Positions 8,550-17,202 of a stretch of 64,000 bases of DNA are shown here, one piece after another (position 1 is the stretch's first letter; every line of letters begins with the position of its first letter). Position numbers and translations under genes: made by a program. Source of the stretch: Shimia sp047124445 (GTDB lineage Bacteria; Pseudomonadota; Alphaproteobacteria; Rhodobacterales; Rhodobacteraceae); contig NZ_CP138921.1 in the NCBI RefSeq assembly GCF_047124445.1, positions 3,348,001 through 3,412,000 of the forward strand, read 5' to 3'. The notes below the pieces were generated by a model. It was not told where the DNA came from and did no database searches. It worked only from the letters and a program-made list of their open reading frames with translations.

Positions 8550-9740
8550 ATGCGCGCGCTTCTTTGGATTGCACTAAGTTTTATGTTGGCTTTGCCTGGT
8601 TTTGCACAAGAGGCGCCAGATCGCTCCGCGACGGGTGGGGCTCAGACGCTGGAAGACATTATGGCCCGCCAACGCGGCGAAAAGCTGGATGACAGCTTCC
8701 GTCGGGATGCAACCGGCCAAGGCAATGTCGAGGCGTTGATGGGGCAACTCAGCACACGCGGCACAGCCTCGGACGCGGATGTGTTCCGCGCGCTGCGCTA
8801 TGGCAGTGCCGATACCCGGACAGCCGCGCGTGGACCAACGTCCGGCCTTCTAATCCAGGATTCTGGCATGGCTTGGTTGTCTTTCCGCGAAGGGCCGCTG
8901 CTGACCTATGGCCTGTGGTTTCTGGGCGGCATGATTGTCGTCATTCTGGCCTTCTACCTCTACCGTGGCAAAATCCTGATCGACGGACCAAAGACCGGCC
9001 GCAACATTATCCGCTTTGTCGCCTTTGAGCGCTTCTGCCATTGGGTCATGGGGGTGAGTTTTATTCTTTTGGGCCTGACCGGGATTTACCTGATTGCTGG
9101 GCGCAAGTTCTTGCTGCCGTGGATGGGCCATGAAGCTTATGCCAGCATCGCCGAAGCGGGCAAATGGGTGCATAACAACATTTCCTGGGCCTTCATGATC
9201 AGCCTGGTGTTTGTCTTCATCATGTGGGTGAAGCACAACATTCCCGACCGTGGCGACATCAAATGGATGGCCAAAGCTGGCGGTCTGTTTTCCAAAGGCG
9301 TGCACCCGCCCGCCAAAAAATTCAACGCTGGTCAGAAGATCGTATTCTGGTCAGTGATCATCCTTGGCTTCTCGATCTCCCTCTCCGGTGTGGCGCTTTT
9401 GTTCCCCTTTGAGGTGTCGGTCTTCGCCAAGACCTTCCAGATCCTCAACATGACCGGCCTGCCAAACCTGATCATGGGGGCCCCTCTGCCAGAGGTTCTA
9501 AGCCCCTATGAAGAGATGCAGCTGTCGCAGCTGTGGCATGGCATCGTCGCCTTTGTCTTCATCGGCATCATCATCGCGCACATCTATCTCGGCAGCGTCG
9601 GCATGGAAGGCGCGCTTGAGACCATGGCAACCGGTGAAGTGGATGAGCAGTGGGCCAAAGAGCACCACTCCATCTGGTATGATGAAGAGATGGCCAAAGC
9701 CAAAGAGGCTGCGCCGGACAACGCCACACCTGCGGAATGA
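8550..9740 (+). CDS. fdhC: Formate dehydrogenase cytochrome b556 (gamma) subunit
   Basis: A 396-residue membrane subunit that takes electrons from FdhB to quinone. An N-terminal signal peptide (LLWIALSFMLALPGFAQ) leads a periplasmic extension of about 85 residues, followed by four predicted membrane segments with heme-ligand histidines, including FERFCHWVMG and a histidine in the last segments (LWHGIVAF, IAHIYLG). The frame is open upstream to 8436, but ATG 8550 follows GAGG at the expected distance and gives an intact signal peptide; GTG 8547 is an alternative. Longer than E. coli FdnI (217) because of the N-terminal extension, as in epsilonproteobacterial and alphaproteobacterial FdhC. Confidence 0.9.
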   Translation: MRALLWIALSFMLALPGFAQEAPDRSATGGAQTLEDIMARQRGEKLDDSFRRDATGQGNVEALMGQLSTRGTASDADVFRALRYGSADTRTAARGPTSGLLIQDSGMAWLSFREGPLLTYGLWFLGGMIVVILAFYLYRGKILIDGPKTGRNIIRFVAFERFCHWVMGVSFILLGLTGIYLIAGRKFLLPWMGHEAYASIAEAGKWVHNNISWAFMISLVFVFIMWVKHNIPDRGDIKWMAKAGGLFSKGVHPPAKKFNAGQKIVFWSVIILGFSISLSGVALLFPFEVSVFAKTFQILNMTGLPNLIMGAPLPEVLSPYEEMQLSQLWHGIVAFVFIGIIIAHIYLGSVGMEGALETMATGEVDEQWAKEHHSIWYDEEMAKAKEAAPDNATPAE

Positions 9741-9743
9741 CCC

Positions 9744-11042
9744 ATGCGGGTGTGGGCGCCACTTCTGGCACTCTTGCTGTGGCCAGCAGCAACGCTGGCG
9801 GGTGATTTTTTCACCCTCGAAGGCCATGGCGGTCCCATCAAAGGGATCGCCGTGTCGCCCGATGGGCAGCGTATTCTGACCGCCAGCTTTGATAACGCGC
9901 TTGGGCTTTGGTCTGGGCGCGCGCCTATTTGGTTGGACGGTCACGAGGCGGCGGTGAACACGGTGGCCTTTGTTGATGACACCACAGCCGTGTCCGGTGG
10001 TGATGATTTTGCAGTCCGTCTTTGGGATTTGGCCTCCGGGACATCGCAGGAGCTTGGACGCCACAAGGGCAAAGTGATGTCGGTGCGCGTGTCAGATGAT
10101 CAGAAAATGGTGGCCTCCGCGAGTTGGGACGGCACGGTTGGCCTTTGGTCGTTGAGCAGCGCTGAGCCGCGTTTCATCGAGGTCGGGGCCAACGTAAATG
10201 ATGTGGCGTTCTCAACTGACGGAACGCTGCTTTACACGGGCGCATCCGACGGCAAGATCCGCATCTACGACGTGGCGACAGGCGATCTGCATCAGTTGTT
10301 CCTGTCCAACGGGTTTGGCGTGAACACGCTGGTCCTTAACGAGGGCGCGGGCTGGCTGGCCTATGGCGCTGTGGACGGTGTGACAAAGGTTGTGGATGTG
10401 CAGTCCGCCGCGTTGATCAAAGACGTGACGCTAGAGCGCCGACCAATCCTGGCCATGGCCACTGACCGACAAAAGCAAACCTTGGCGGTGGGAGACGGTG
10501 AAGGCTACATCCTGCTGCTCAACACCAGCGACTGGTCCATTGCCAATGATTTTCGTGCCACCCATCGCGGCCCGATCTGGGCGCTGGCGTTCTCGCAAGA
10601 CGGGGACAATGTGCACGCAGGTGGGCTGGATGACGCGATGTACAGCTGGCCCCTGTCCGATCAGGAGGACGCGCCGCGCATGGTGGAACAGGACCGTACC
10701 TTCCTGAATGGCACCGACAGTGCCTCAAATGGCGAGCGCCAGTTCCAGCGTAAATGCTCCATCTGCCACACGTTGACCGGGGACAGCGCGCGCCGCGCCG
10801 GGCCAACGCTTAGAAACGTGTTTGGCCGCCGTGCCGGGGCCGTGGCCGACTACAGCTATTCCGACACGTTACAGACATCTGACATTGTCTGGTCCGCGCA
10901 AACCATTGATGCGCTTTTTGATTTGGGACCAGACGTGTATATTGCGGGCACAAAAATGCCAGTTCAGCGCATCGCCCGCGCCGAGGATCGTGCAGATCTC
11001 ATCGAGTATCTGCGGACTTACAGCGACATCAAGGACGACTGA
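9744..11042 (+). CDS. Secreted WD40-repeat protein fused to cytochrome c
   Basis: A 432-residue protein with a signal peptide (residues about 1-19, LLALLLWPAATLAG). WD40 repeats follow at about residues 24-310; several end in typical blades such as DFAVRLWDLAS and DGTVGLWSL, giving a probable seven-bladed propeller. The C-terminal ~100 residues form a class I cytochrome c with CSICHT as heme site, the GPTLRNVFGRRAG stretch and a later KMPVQR supplying a Met ligand. It lies 3 bp after FdhC, so it is likely a periplasmic electron acceptor or docking partner of the formate dehydrogenase. The electron path is inferred. Confidence 0.85.
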   Translation: MRVWAPLLALLLWPAATLAGDFFTLEGHGGPIKGIAVSPDGQRILTASFDNALGLWSGRAPIWLDGHEAAVNTVAFVDDTTAVSGGDDFAVRLWDLASGTSQELGRHKGKVMSVRVSDDQKMVASASWDGTVGLWSLSSAEPRFIEVGANVNDVAFSTDGTLLYTGASDGKIRIYDVATGDLHQLFLSNGFGVNTLVLNEGAGWLAYGAVDGVTKVVDVQSAALIKDVTLERRPILAMATDRQKQTLAVGDGEGYILLLNTSDWSIANDFRATHRGPIWALAFSQDGDNVHAGGLDDAMYSWPLSDQEDAPRMVEQDRTFLNGTDSASNGERQFQRKCSICHTLTGDSARRAGPTLRNVFGRRAGAVADYSYSDTLQTSDIVWSAQTIDALFDLGPDVYIAGTKMPVQRIARAEDRADLIEYLRTYSDIKDD

Positions 11043-11043
11043 G

Positions 11044-11169
11044 ATGAAAACTTTTTTGCTAGCCTGTGTAACCGTCGCAGGGATTTCTGTTGTGGCCTAT
11101 TACGGGCTGCACACCCTGGGCTTTTCCAGTACAGAAGCGGGCAGCGGACCTTCCGTACGACTGGACTAA
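11044..11169 (+). CDS. 41-residue single-pass membrane peptide
   Basis: The ATG at 11044 lies one base after the stop of the WD40-cytochrome gene, and the TAA at 11167 lies 5 bp before the response regulator start, so the frame exactly fills the gap. The peptide starts MKTFLLACVTVAGISVV, giving one hydrophobic segment (residues about 3-22), and ends in a short polar tail. It is either a small membrane subunit or a secreted peptide after signal cleavage. No family is recognised; the tight fit in the operon is the main evidence. Confidence 0.6.
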   Translation: MKTFLLACVTVAGISVVAYYGLHTLGFSSTEAGSGPSVRLD

Positions 11170-11174
11170 GATAA

Positions 11175-12563
11175 ATGAACCAACTTGAGCGACCACAAAC
11201 CCGGAGCAAAGACCGCGCGTCTTCCGAATTTGGCATGGGGCTGTCTGCGGCCTCTGTGCTGGTGGTTGATGATGAGCCGGGCATACGGAATTTTATTGTG
11301 AAAATTCTGGAACCTGTGGTCGCCCGCGTAGAGCAGGCGGCCAATACCGAGGTTGCCAGCCGGCTTTTGGACGCAAACCACTTTGACATTGTGATCTTGG
11401 ACAACGTGATGCCAGGCACCACGGGGTTGGAGTGGCTCAGCGAACAGCGCAAGTTGGGGTTCTTTGCCGATACGATCCTGATCACCGCTTTTGCCGATAT
11501 GGACACAGCGATTGAGGCGATGCGCGCGGGGGCGGTGGATTTTGTTCTGAAGCCGTTCCGTTCCAATCAGATTCTCAACGCTGTGGCGCGCTGTGTTGAT
11601 CGGGTGAACTTGCGGCGGGAAAACTACCTGCTGAAATATGAGCTGGCCTCGGGCAATGAGCAAGTGCGCTCGCGCCTGTTGGGCAGTTCGCCGGAGATCG
11701 AGAAAATTCGCGCGACAATGGCGCGGGCTGCGCCTTTGCCAACCCCGGTTTTGCTGACCGGAGATACGGGCACTGGCAAAGAGGTCTGTGCACGGGCGAT
11801 CCATATGATGTCGCCACGCGCAGAAAAGCCTTTTGTGCCCATCAATTGCGCCACCATTGCCGGGGACATGATCGAACACGAGCTGTTTGGTCATATCCGC
11901 CAGGATGCCGGTGGGCGCACGGTGCGCCACGACGGGGTGTTTATGAACGCCAATGGCGGCACGCTCTATCTCGACGAGATTGTGGAGTTGCCGCTTCCGG
12001 TACAGGCCGCGCTTTTGCGGGTGATTGAACAGCGCAAAATCCGCCCTGTCGGATCGTCACGCGAAGTGCCGTTGGATCTGCGGTTCCTGTTTGCCACCAA
12101 TGCGGACATGGAGGCGGCGGTGCAGGAAGGGCGTCTGCGCGAAGACCTCTATCACCGGATCAATGTGCTCAACATTCAGATGCCACCGCTGCGCAGCCGC
12201 AACGGGGATTTGAAGGAGCTGGCGCTGATGTTCATTCAGCAGATTTCCAAGTCCCTGGGGGTGCCGCCCCTGACCCTGTCCGAGGGCGTTTTGCTCAATA
12301 TGGCGCGCTATGACTGGCCCGGTAACGTGCGGGAATTGCGCAACCTTATCGAACGCTCCCTGATCGTGGGCGAATGGGCCTCTGAGTTTGCGGCAGGCGG
12401 ATCGGACGCAGAAGTTGAGGCTGTGGACAGCCTGGCGGCGGTGGAGCGGCGGCATATTCTGACCGTGTTGGATGCCTGTGATGGGAACCGGGCAGAGGCA
12501 GCGCGTCGTTTGGGCATTTCGCGCAAAACCATCGACCGCAAATGTGCGATGTGGAATGACTGA
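11175..12563 (+). CDS. NtrC-like response regulator lacking GAFTGA motif
   Basis: A 462-residue regulator: receiver domain (residues about 27-140, acidic pair D32/D33, phosphoacceptor D76, T104, K126), AAA+ domain (about 165-400, Walker A GDTGTGKE at 196-203, Walker B GGTLYLDEI at 261-269), and C-terminal Fis-type helix-turn-helix (about 425-462, AARRLGISRKTI). In sigma-54 activators ELFGH is followed by a loop with GAFTGA; here residues 236-250 read ELFGHIRQDAGGRTV, so that loop is lost. Rhodobacter capsulatus NtrC and HupR are known regulators of this type that do not use sigma-54. It is 5 bp downstream of the membrane peptide gene and overlaps the kinase gene by 8 bp. It probably controls this formate operon. 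Confidence 0.9.
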   Translation: MNQLERPQTRSKDRASSEFGMGLSAASVLVVDDEPGIRNFIVKILEPVVARVEQAANTEVASRLLDANHFDIVILDNVMPGTTGLEWLSEQRKLGFFADTILITAFADMDTAIEAMRAGAVDFVLKPFRSNQILNAVARCVDRVNLRRENYLLKYELASGNEQVRSRLLGSSPEIEKIRATMARAAPLPTPVLLTGDTGTGKEVCARAIHMMSPRAEKPFVPINCATIAGDMIEHELFGHIRQDAGGRTVRHDGVFMNANGGTLYLDEIVELPLPVQAALLRVIEQRKIRPVGSSREVPLDLRFLFATNADMEAAVQEGRLREDLYHRINVLNIQMPPLRSRNGDLKELALMFIQQISKSLGVPPLTLSEGVLLNMARYDWPGNVRELRNLIERSLIVGEWASEFAAGGSDAEVEAVDSLAAVERRHILTVLDACDGNRAEAARRLGISRKTIDRKCAMWND

Positions 12564-14571
12564 GACCTCAGAGTCTCACGAACCTCTCCGTCAGGCGCCA
12601 CCAAAGCGCCGTGGCGCATCGGTGCGGATGCGCCTCTTGGCCATCGCCCTTTTGCCAACACTGGTGATTATGCCGCTGTTCTTCATTGTAACGGCGGTCA
12701 ACTGGTCCTCGCGGTTTGACAACCTGTTGATTGCAAAGGTGAATGGTGAGCTCACCATTGCCCAGCAATACCTCAGCCAGTTGTTGGAAAACAGCGACCT
12801 GCGGATGCAGGCCTTGGCCGAAAGCTCGGCTTTTGTGGATCGCGTGGTGTCCCAAGACCGCAATGCGGTTCTGACGCTTCTGGACAACAAGAAAGCCGAG
12901 ATGGGTCTCGACTTTCTCTACTACATCAACGCTGACGGTGCGGTGTGGTCTTCGCCGCGGTTTGTCGATGATATGGGGCTCACCAAATGGCCTGTGGTGT
13001 CGCAGGCATTGGCCGGCACAGGCTCGGCGCAGATTGATATTTTTAGCGAGTTCGATCTCGGTCAAGTCTCTGACAACCTTGCGGAAAAGGCGCGGATCAA
13101 TCTGGTGCCCACGCAGGCGGCCGTGCCCACGGAACGTACAGAAGAAACCCGAGGCATGGTTGTGCATGCCGCCACGCCGGTGGAAGGCAGCGGGCGCAGC
13201 GGGGCGCTGGTTGGGGGCGTGTTGCTGAACCGCAATCTGACCTTTATCGATACAATCAACGATCTGGTCTATCCAACTGCGAGCTTGACCGAAGGCAGCC
13301 AGGGCACGGCGACACTTTTCCTAGAAGACGTAAGGGTTTCCACCAATGTGCGCCTGTTTCAGGACGAGCGCGCCTTGGGCACACGGGTGTCGGCGGCGGT
13401 CTATGAAACCGTGCTGGAACGCGGCGAGGTGTGGCTGGATCGGGCCTTTGTGGTGAACGACTGGTACATCTCGGCATATGAGCCGATCATCGACAGCTTT
13501 GGCCAGCGGGTTGGCATGCTTTATGTGGGATTTCTGGATCAGCCGTTTCGTGATGCGAAGTTCTCGACCATCCTGACCTTTGCCGTTGCTTTTGTGGTTA
13601 TCATTCTGATTTCCGTGCCAATTTTCCTGCGTTGGGCGCGGCAGATTTTTGCGCCTCTGGAGCGCATGGTGCGGACCATTGGGCGTGTGGAGGAGGGCGA
13701 CCTGAACGCGCGGACGCGGGTTGAGGATGGCGGTGAAATTGGCCGTGTTGCGGCGCAAATGGACAACCTGTTGGAGCAAATTCAGGAGCGAGATCGGGAG
13801 CTTACGCGGCGGGTGGTGGCGCGGACGCGGGACTTGGAAGAGGCCAATCGGCGGCTTGAGGCGACGTCCAAGCAGTTGGTGGTGTCGGAGAAATTGGCCG
13901 CTGTGGGGGAGATCGCGGCCGGGATTGCGCATGAGATCAACAATCCTGTGCAGGTGATTCAGGGCAATCTGGATGTTTTGCGGGTGCAATTGGGCGACGA
14001 TGCAGACCTGGTGAAGACTGAGTTACGGCTGATTGATGAGCAGACGCATTCGATTTTCTTGATTGTGAACAAGCTCTTACAGTTCACGCGGCCAGATGAA
14101 TATGCCGAAGGCAGCGAGGAGCATCGCCCGGCTGACATCATTACCGACACGCTACCCCTGGTGCAGCATTTGTTGAGCAAAGGGCATATCGCGCTGGCGC
14201 TGGAGCTTGAAAGCATTAAGGCAATCTCGATCAACCGCACGGAGCTGCAACAAATCCTGATCAACCTGATGGTCAACGCGATCCACGCCATGCCGGATGG
14301 TGGCGATCTGACCGTGGGGGCACTGGACGAGGAACGGGATGGAAAAGCAGGGGTTTTGGTTTTTGTAAAAGACACCGGTGTGGGTATGGCGCCGGAGCTG
14401 CTGACCCGGATTTTTGACCCGTTTTTCACAACAAAACAAGGCGAAGGCACCGGTTTGGGGCTGTCGATCACGCGCAAGCTGGTGGAGCGCTACGACGGGG
14501 AAATTGAGGCGGACAGCGTTGTTGGCCAAGGCACGGAATTCCGCGTGTGGTTCCCTGCGACATCGGCCTGA
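12556..14571 (+). CDS. Membrane sensor histidine kinase
   Basis: A 671-residue inner-membrane kinase. A first membrane segment (about residues 24-46) and a second (about 335-360) flank a periplasmic region of about 290 residues that looks like a double-Cache sensor. HAMP follows (LERMVRTIGRVEEGDLNART), then a dimerisation/phosphoacceptor domain with H459 in AGIAHEINNP, and an ATP-binding domain with N (NLMVNAIHAMP), DTGVGM, FFTTK and GTGLGLSI boxes. ATG 12556 overlaps the regulator stop region by 8 bp; the frame is open further upstream, but that part lies inside the regulator gene. The cognate partner is the preceding response regulator. The ligand is unknown; formate or redox state is a guess from context. 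Confidence 0.9.
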   Translation: MTETSESHEPLRQAPPKRRGASVRMRLLAIALLPTLVIMPLFFIVTAVNWSSRFDNLLIAKVNGELTIAQQYLSQLLENSDLRMQALAESSAFVDRVVSQDRNAVLTLLDNKKAEMGLDFLYYINADGAVWSSPRFVDDMGLTKWPVVSQALAGTGSAQIDIFSEFDLGQVSDNLAEKARINLVPTQAAVPTERTEETRGMVVHAATPVEGSGRSGALVGGVLLNRNLTFIDTINDLVYPTASLTEGSQGTATLFLEDVRVSTNVRLFQDERALGTRVSAAVYETVLERGEVWLDRAFVVNDWYISAYEPIIDSFGQRVGMLYVGFLDQPFRDAKFSTILTFAVAFVVIILISVPIFLRWARQIFAPLERMVRTIGRVEEGDLNARTRVEDGGEIGRVAAQMDNLLEQIQERDRELTRRVVARTRDLEEANRRLEATSKQLVVSEKLAAVGEIAAGIAHEINNPVQVIQGNLDVLRVQLGDDADLVKTELRLIDEQTHSIFLIVNKLLQFTRPDEYAEGSEEHRPADIITDTLPLVQHLLSKGHIALALELESIKAISINRTELQQILINLMVNAIHAMPDGGDLTVGALDEERDGKAGVLVFVKDTGVGMAPELLTRIFDPFFTTKQGEGTGLGLSITRKLVERYDGEIEADSVVGQGTEFRVWFPATSA

Positions 14572-14612
14572 GACTCAGGGCAAAAGCCTCAAAACCGGTC
14601 CAAAATTGCAAC

Positions 14613-14652
14613 GTCGGTATTGTGTCGGTATCGCGACTGTATTGCGGAGGTG
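14613..14652. repeat. Tandem 11-bp repeat, copy 1
   Basis: Three consecutive 11-mers occur: GTCGGTATTGT (14613), GTCGGTATCGC (14624) and GACTGTATTGC (14635), followed by GGAGGTG. A related array lies at 46564-46592 in another intergenic gap. The unit equals about one helical turn. It sits between the kinase stop and the ABC exporter start (14572-14708), which otherwise holds no gene. Confidence 0.6.
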
Positions 14653-14708
14653 GCAGTTTTGCGGGCAAAACCGTTAACGCAGGGGCGTGAAGGCCAAATT
14701 TTTTAGAC

Positions 14709-16415
14709 ATGAATTCAGACGCGGATAAATCAGACAGCGCCGGTAAGCCGGGTGCGGCCGAGGTTTTGCGGCAGCGGGCAGAGGTGGCGCGGTTCCTGTT
14801 GGACGCTGGTCTGGGCCTGCGCGACCCGATTGTGTTCCTGACGCTGATCTCCGGCGTGAGCCGCGCAGGCATGATCTTTGCCATCAACGAAACCGCGCGC
14901 AGCCATGCCGAGGGGCTGGGCTGGTCGGTCTGGCTTTTGCTGCTCTGTGCGGCAGGCATGGTGGTGTCGGCGTACCTGCAAAAGGTGCGGGCCTTCACTT
15001 TGATCACCCGTATTGAGGCGCAGATGCGTCTTCGCCTGTCCGAGCTTCTTCTGCGGGCCAACATCGATTTCCTGATCTCCGGGCGGCACGGTAAAGTCTA
15101 CGGCGCGATGACAGCCGAAGTGAACCAACTGGCGCAGGCCGTCATCCATCTGGTGGAGGCGATCGGCGCAGCGATCGTGCTGCTGTTTGCCATTCCCTAC
15201 CTGTTTTTTGTCAGTTGGATTGCCGGTGTGGCCGCCGTCGCCGCAATTGCGCTGGGTGGGATTGGCTTTGCCCTGATGGACGGCCCCGCGCGGGTTTGGG
15301 CCCTAAAGGCGTCCGACAGTTTTGCCGCCTATTGTGACCGGGTCAGCGACATGTTGGGCGGTTGGAAAGAGTTGCGGCTGCGGGCCAGTCGGCGCGAGGC
15401 GCTGGAGGCGGAAACCAAAGACGTGATCGCGGCGCAGGTGGCCCACAAGATGCGCTCCGAGCGGCTGTTTGCGGCCAGCACCGGCGGCGGGCAGGTCGCT
15501 GTGGCGCTGTTGATGTGTTTTGTGGTGATTGTGCTGCCGCAGATGCAAGGCGGCGATGCAATTGTGATGTTTCAGGTGCTGACCATTATCTTTCTGGTGA
15601 ATGGACCCACGGAGCTGGTGTTCAACACGCTGCCGGTTTTGAGCCGGGCGGAGAACAGTTTTTACAAGATCAAAGCTGTGGAGGCAGAGTTGAGTGCGGC
15701 ACAGAGTTTGGCGCTGGCGGCGGCGCCTGAGCTGCGCAAGAGCTTTGACGAAATTGCACTGCGTGGGGTTAAGGCCAATGTTGGCGAGGCACGGGACGGC
15801 GTGGTGCCGTTTCATCTGGGGCCGATTGACCTGACTTTCCACCCCGGAGAAACGGTGTTCATCTGCGGGGGCAACGGCTCTGGCAAAACCACGCTCTTGT
15901 CGCTGATCACCGGGATGCGGCATCCGGAGGTGGGAGAAATCACGTTGGATGGCGCGGCGCTGACGGACAGCACAACCGCCAGCTATCGCGAGCTGTTTTC
16001 GGCGGTGTTTGCGCAGTACCATCTGTTTGATCATGCCTATGGCCTGACCGACGCGGAATTGGGTGAATTGGACACCCGCATTGCGCAGCTGGGGTTGGCA
16101 CAGCGGGTGCAGTTGTTGGGCGACAAGTTCTCCAATACCACCTTGTCGGCCGGGCAAAGCCGCCGCTTGGCACTGGCTGTGGCTTTGGCAGAGCAGCGGC
16201 CGATCATTGTGTTGGATGAATTTGCCGCCGATCAGGACCCGGCCAATCGGGCGTTCTTTTATGACGTGTTGATGCCGGAACTCTCAGCATCCGGGCGGCT
16301 TGTCTTGGCGGTGACACATGATGATCACCAATTTGGGAAATGTGATCGCTTGATCAAAATGGACGCGGGGCGCATCGTGTCAGATGAGCGTATGCCGCGC
16401 CGCAAAGAGGTTTGA
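14709..16415 (+). CDS. ABC exporter, cyclic-peptide (PvdE/SyrD) type
   Basis: A 568-residue fused membrane/ATPase half-transporter. The N-terminal ~330 residues hold about six membrane segments; the C-terminal domain has Walker A GGNGSGKTTL, signature LSAGQSRRLALA and Walker B IIVLDEFAADQDP. The 'SAGQSRRLAL' signature and short ATPase domain fit the cyclic peptide export group (TIGR01194: PvdE, SyrD). Members move peptides or siderophore precursors to the periplasm. There is no nonribosomal peptide synthetase in the window, so the cargo is unknown. The next gene begins 4 bp later and is probably co-transcribed. Confidence 0.85.
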   Translation: MNSDADKSDSAGKPGAAEVLRQRAEVARFLLDAGLGLRDPIVFLTLISGVSRAGMIFAINETARSHAEGLGWSVWLLLLCAAGMVVSAYLQKVRAFTLITRIEAQMRLRLSELLLRANIDFLISGRHGKVYGAMTAEVNQLAQAVIHLVEAIGAAIVLLFAIPYLFFVSWIAGVAAVAAIALGGIGFALMDGPARVWALKASDSFAAYCDRVSDMLGGWKELRLRASRREALEAETKDVIAAQVAHKMRSERLFAASTGGGQVAVALLMCFVVIVLPQMQGGDAIVMFQVLTIIFLVNGPTELVFNTLPVLSRAENSFYKIKAVEAELSAAQSLALAAAPELRKSFDEIALRGVKANVGEARDGVVPFHLGPIDLTFHPGETVFICGGNGSGKTTLLSLITGMRHPEVGEITLDGAALTDSTTASYRELFSAVFAQYHLFDHAYGLTDAELGELDTRIAQLGLAQRVQLLGDKFSNTTLSAGQSRRLALAVALAEQRPIIVLDEFAADQDPANRAFFYDVLMPELSASGRLVLAVTHDDHQFGKCDRLIKMDAGRIVSDERMPRRKEV

Positions 16416-16419
16416 GTTA

Positions 16420-17202
16420 ATGACTTTATCACAAGAGGCGCCAAGCCGGGCCACGGGGCTGGCGATGTTGGTAGCGCTGATCACCACCAGCTTTGTGACC
16501 GTGGTGGTGAACGTGCAGATGTATTCGGCGCGCTGGAAATTTGCGGCGTTTTACCCGGAGAAGGCCGCCGATCGGCCCTCTACGATCAGTGAATCGATTG
16601 CCGACCCGCGCATTGGCGAGCCGTTTGCCGATTGGCTTTTGCTGAGTGCGCCGCTGTTGTTTGTGGGGGTCAGTTGTTTGATTGTGTCCACCTGGTGGGC
16701 ACTCAAGCTTGGCGGGCAGGTGACGCTGAAGATCACGCTGGTGACCTGGATTTTGATCACGCTTCAGGCGATGGCCTCGGTGGGCATGGTGATCCTGAGC
16801 CAGTATCGTTTTCCGGATTTTCGCGATCAGCATATGGCGGGCAGCTATCTGTTCTTCTTCTCACAGGCCTTTGTGGTGGTCGCGGGGGAAATCCTGTCGC
16901 GGGCCTATGCGGGTTTGGGAGCGGAGGGGCAGGTGGCCGGGCGTATCTGGTCGCCGCGGTTTGCGCGCTGGCGGCGGAGGTTTGTCTGGGTGCCGATTGT
17001 GCTTGGGCTGGTGTATTTGTGCCTGTTTCTGGGCAAAGGTTATGCGCCAGAGGCGCTGCGCTATGAGGTCTATTGGGCCTATGTCAGCACCGAGCTGTTC
17101 CTGTTGAGTTCGTTCCTGTTTTACATGATGAGCTATGCGCCGGACATGTGGCGCGTGTGGAAGCGCGGCCGTGTGGGTTATTCGTCGCTGGAGGCGTCCT
17201 GA
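16420..17202 (+). CDS. Multi-pass membrane protein of unknown function
   Basis: A 260-residue integral membrane protein with about six hydrophobic segments and an external loop after the first (residues about 35-70). ATG 16420 lies 4 bp after the ABC exporter stop; an in-frame start at 16384 would overlap that gene and is less likely. Topology and the FPDFRDQH stretch before a membrane segment loosely recall the Frag1/DRAM/Sfk1 family, but this is weak. The last 25 bp overlap the 3' end of the convergent CDP-alcohol phosphatidyltransferase gene. It probably works with the exporter. Confidence 0.7.
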   Translation: MTLSQEAPSRATGLAMLVALITTSFVTVVVNVQMYSARWKFAAFYPEKAADRPSTISESIADPRIGEPFADWLLLSAPLLFVGVSCLIVSTWWALKLGGQVTLKITLVTWILITLQAMASVGMVILSQYRFPDFRDQHMAGSYLFFFSQAFVVVAGEILSRAYAGLGAEGQVAGRIWSPRFARWRRRFVWVPIVLGLVYLCLFLGKGYAPEALRYEVYWAYVSTELFLLSSFLFYMMSYAPDMWRVWKRGRVGYSSLEAS

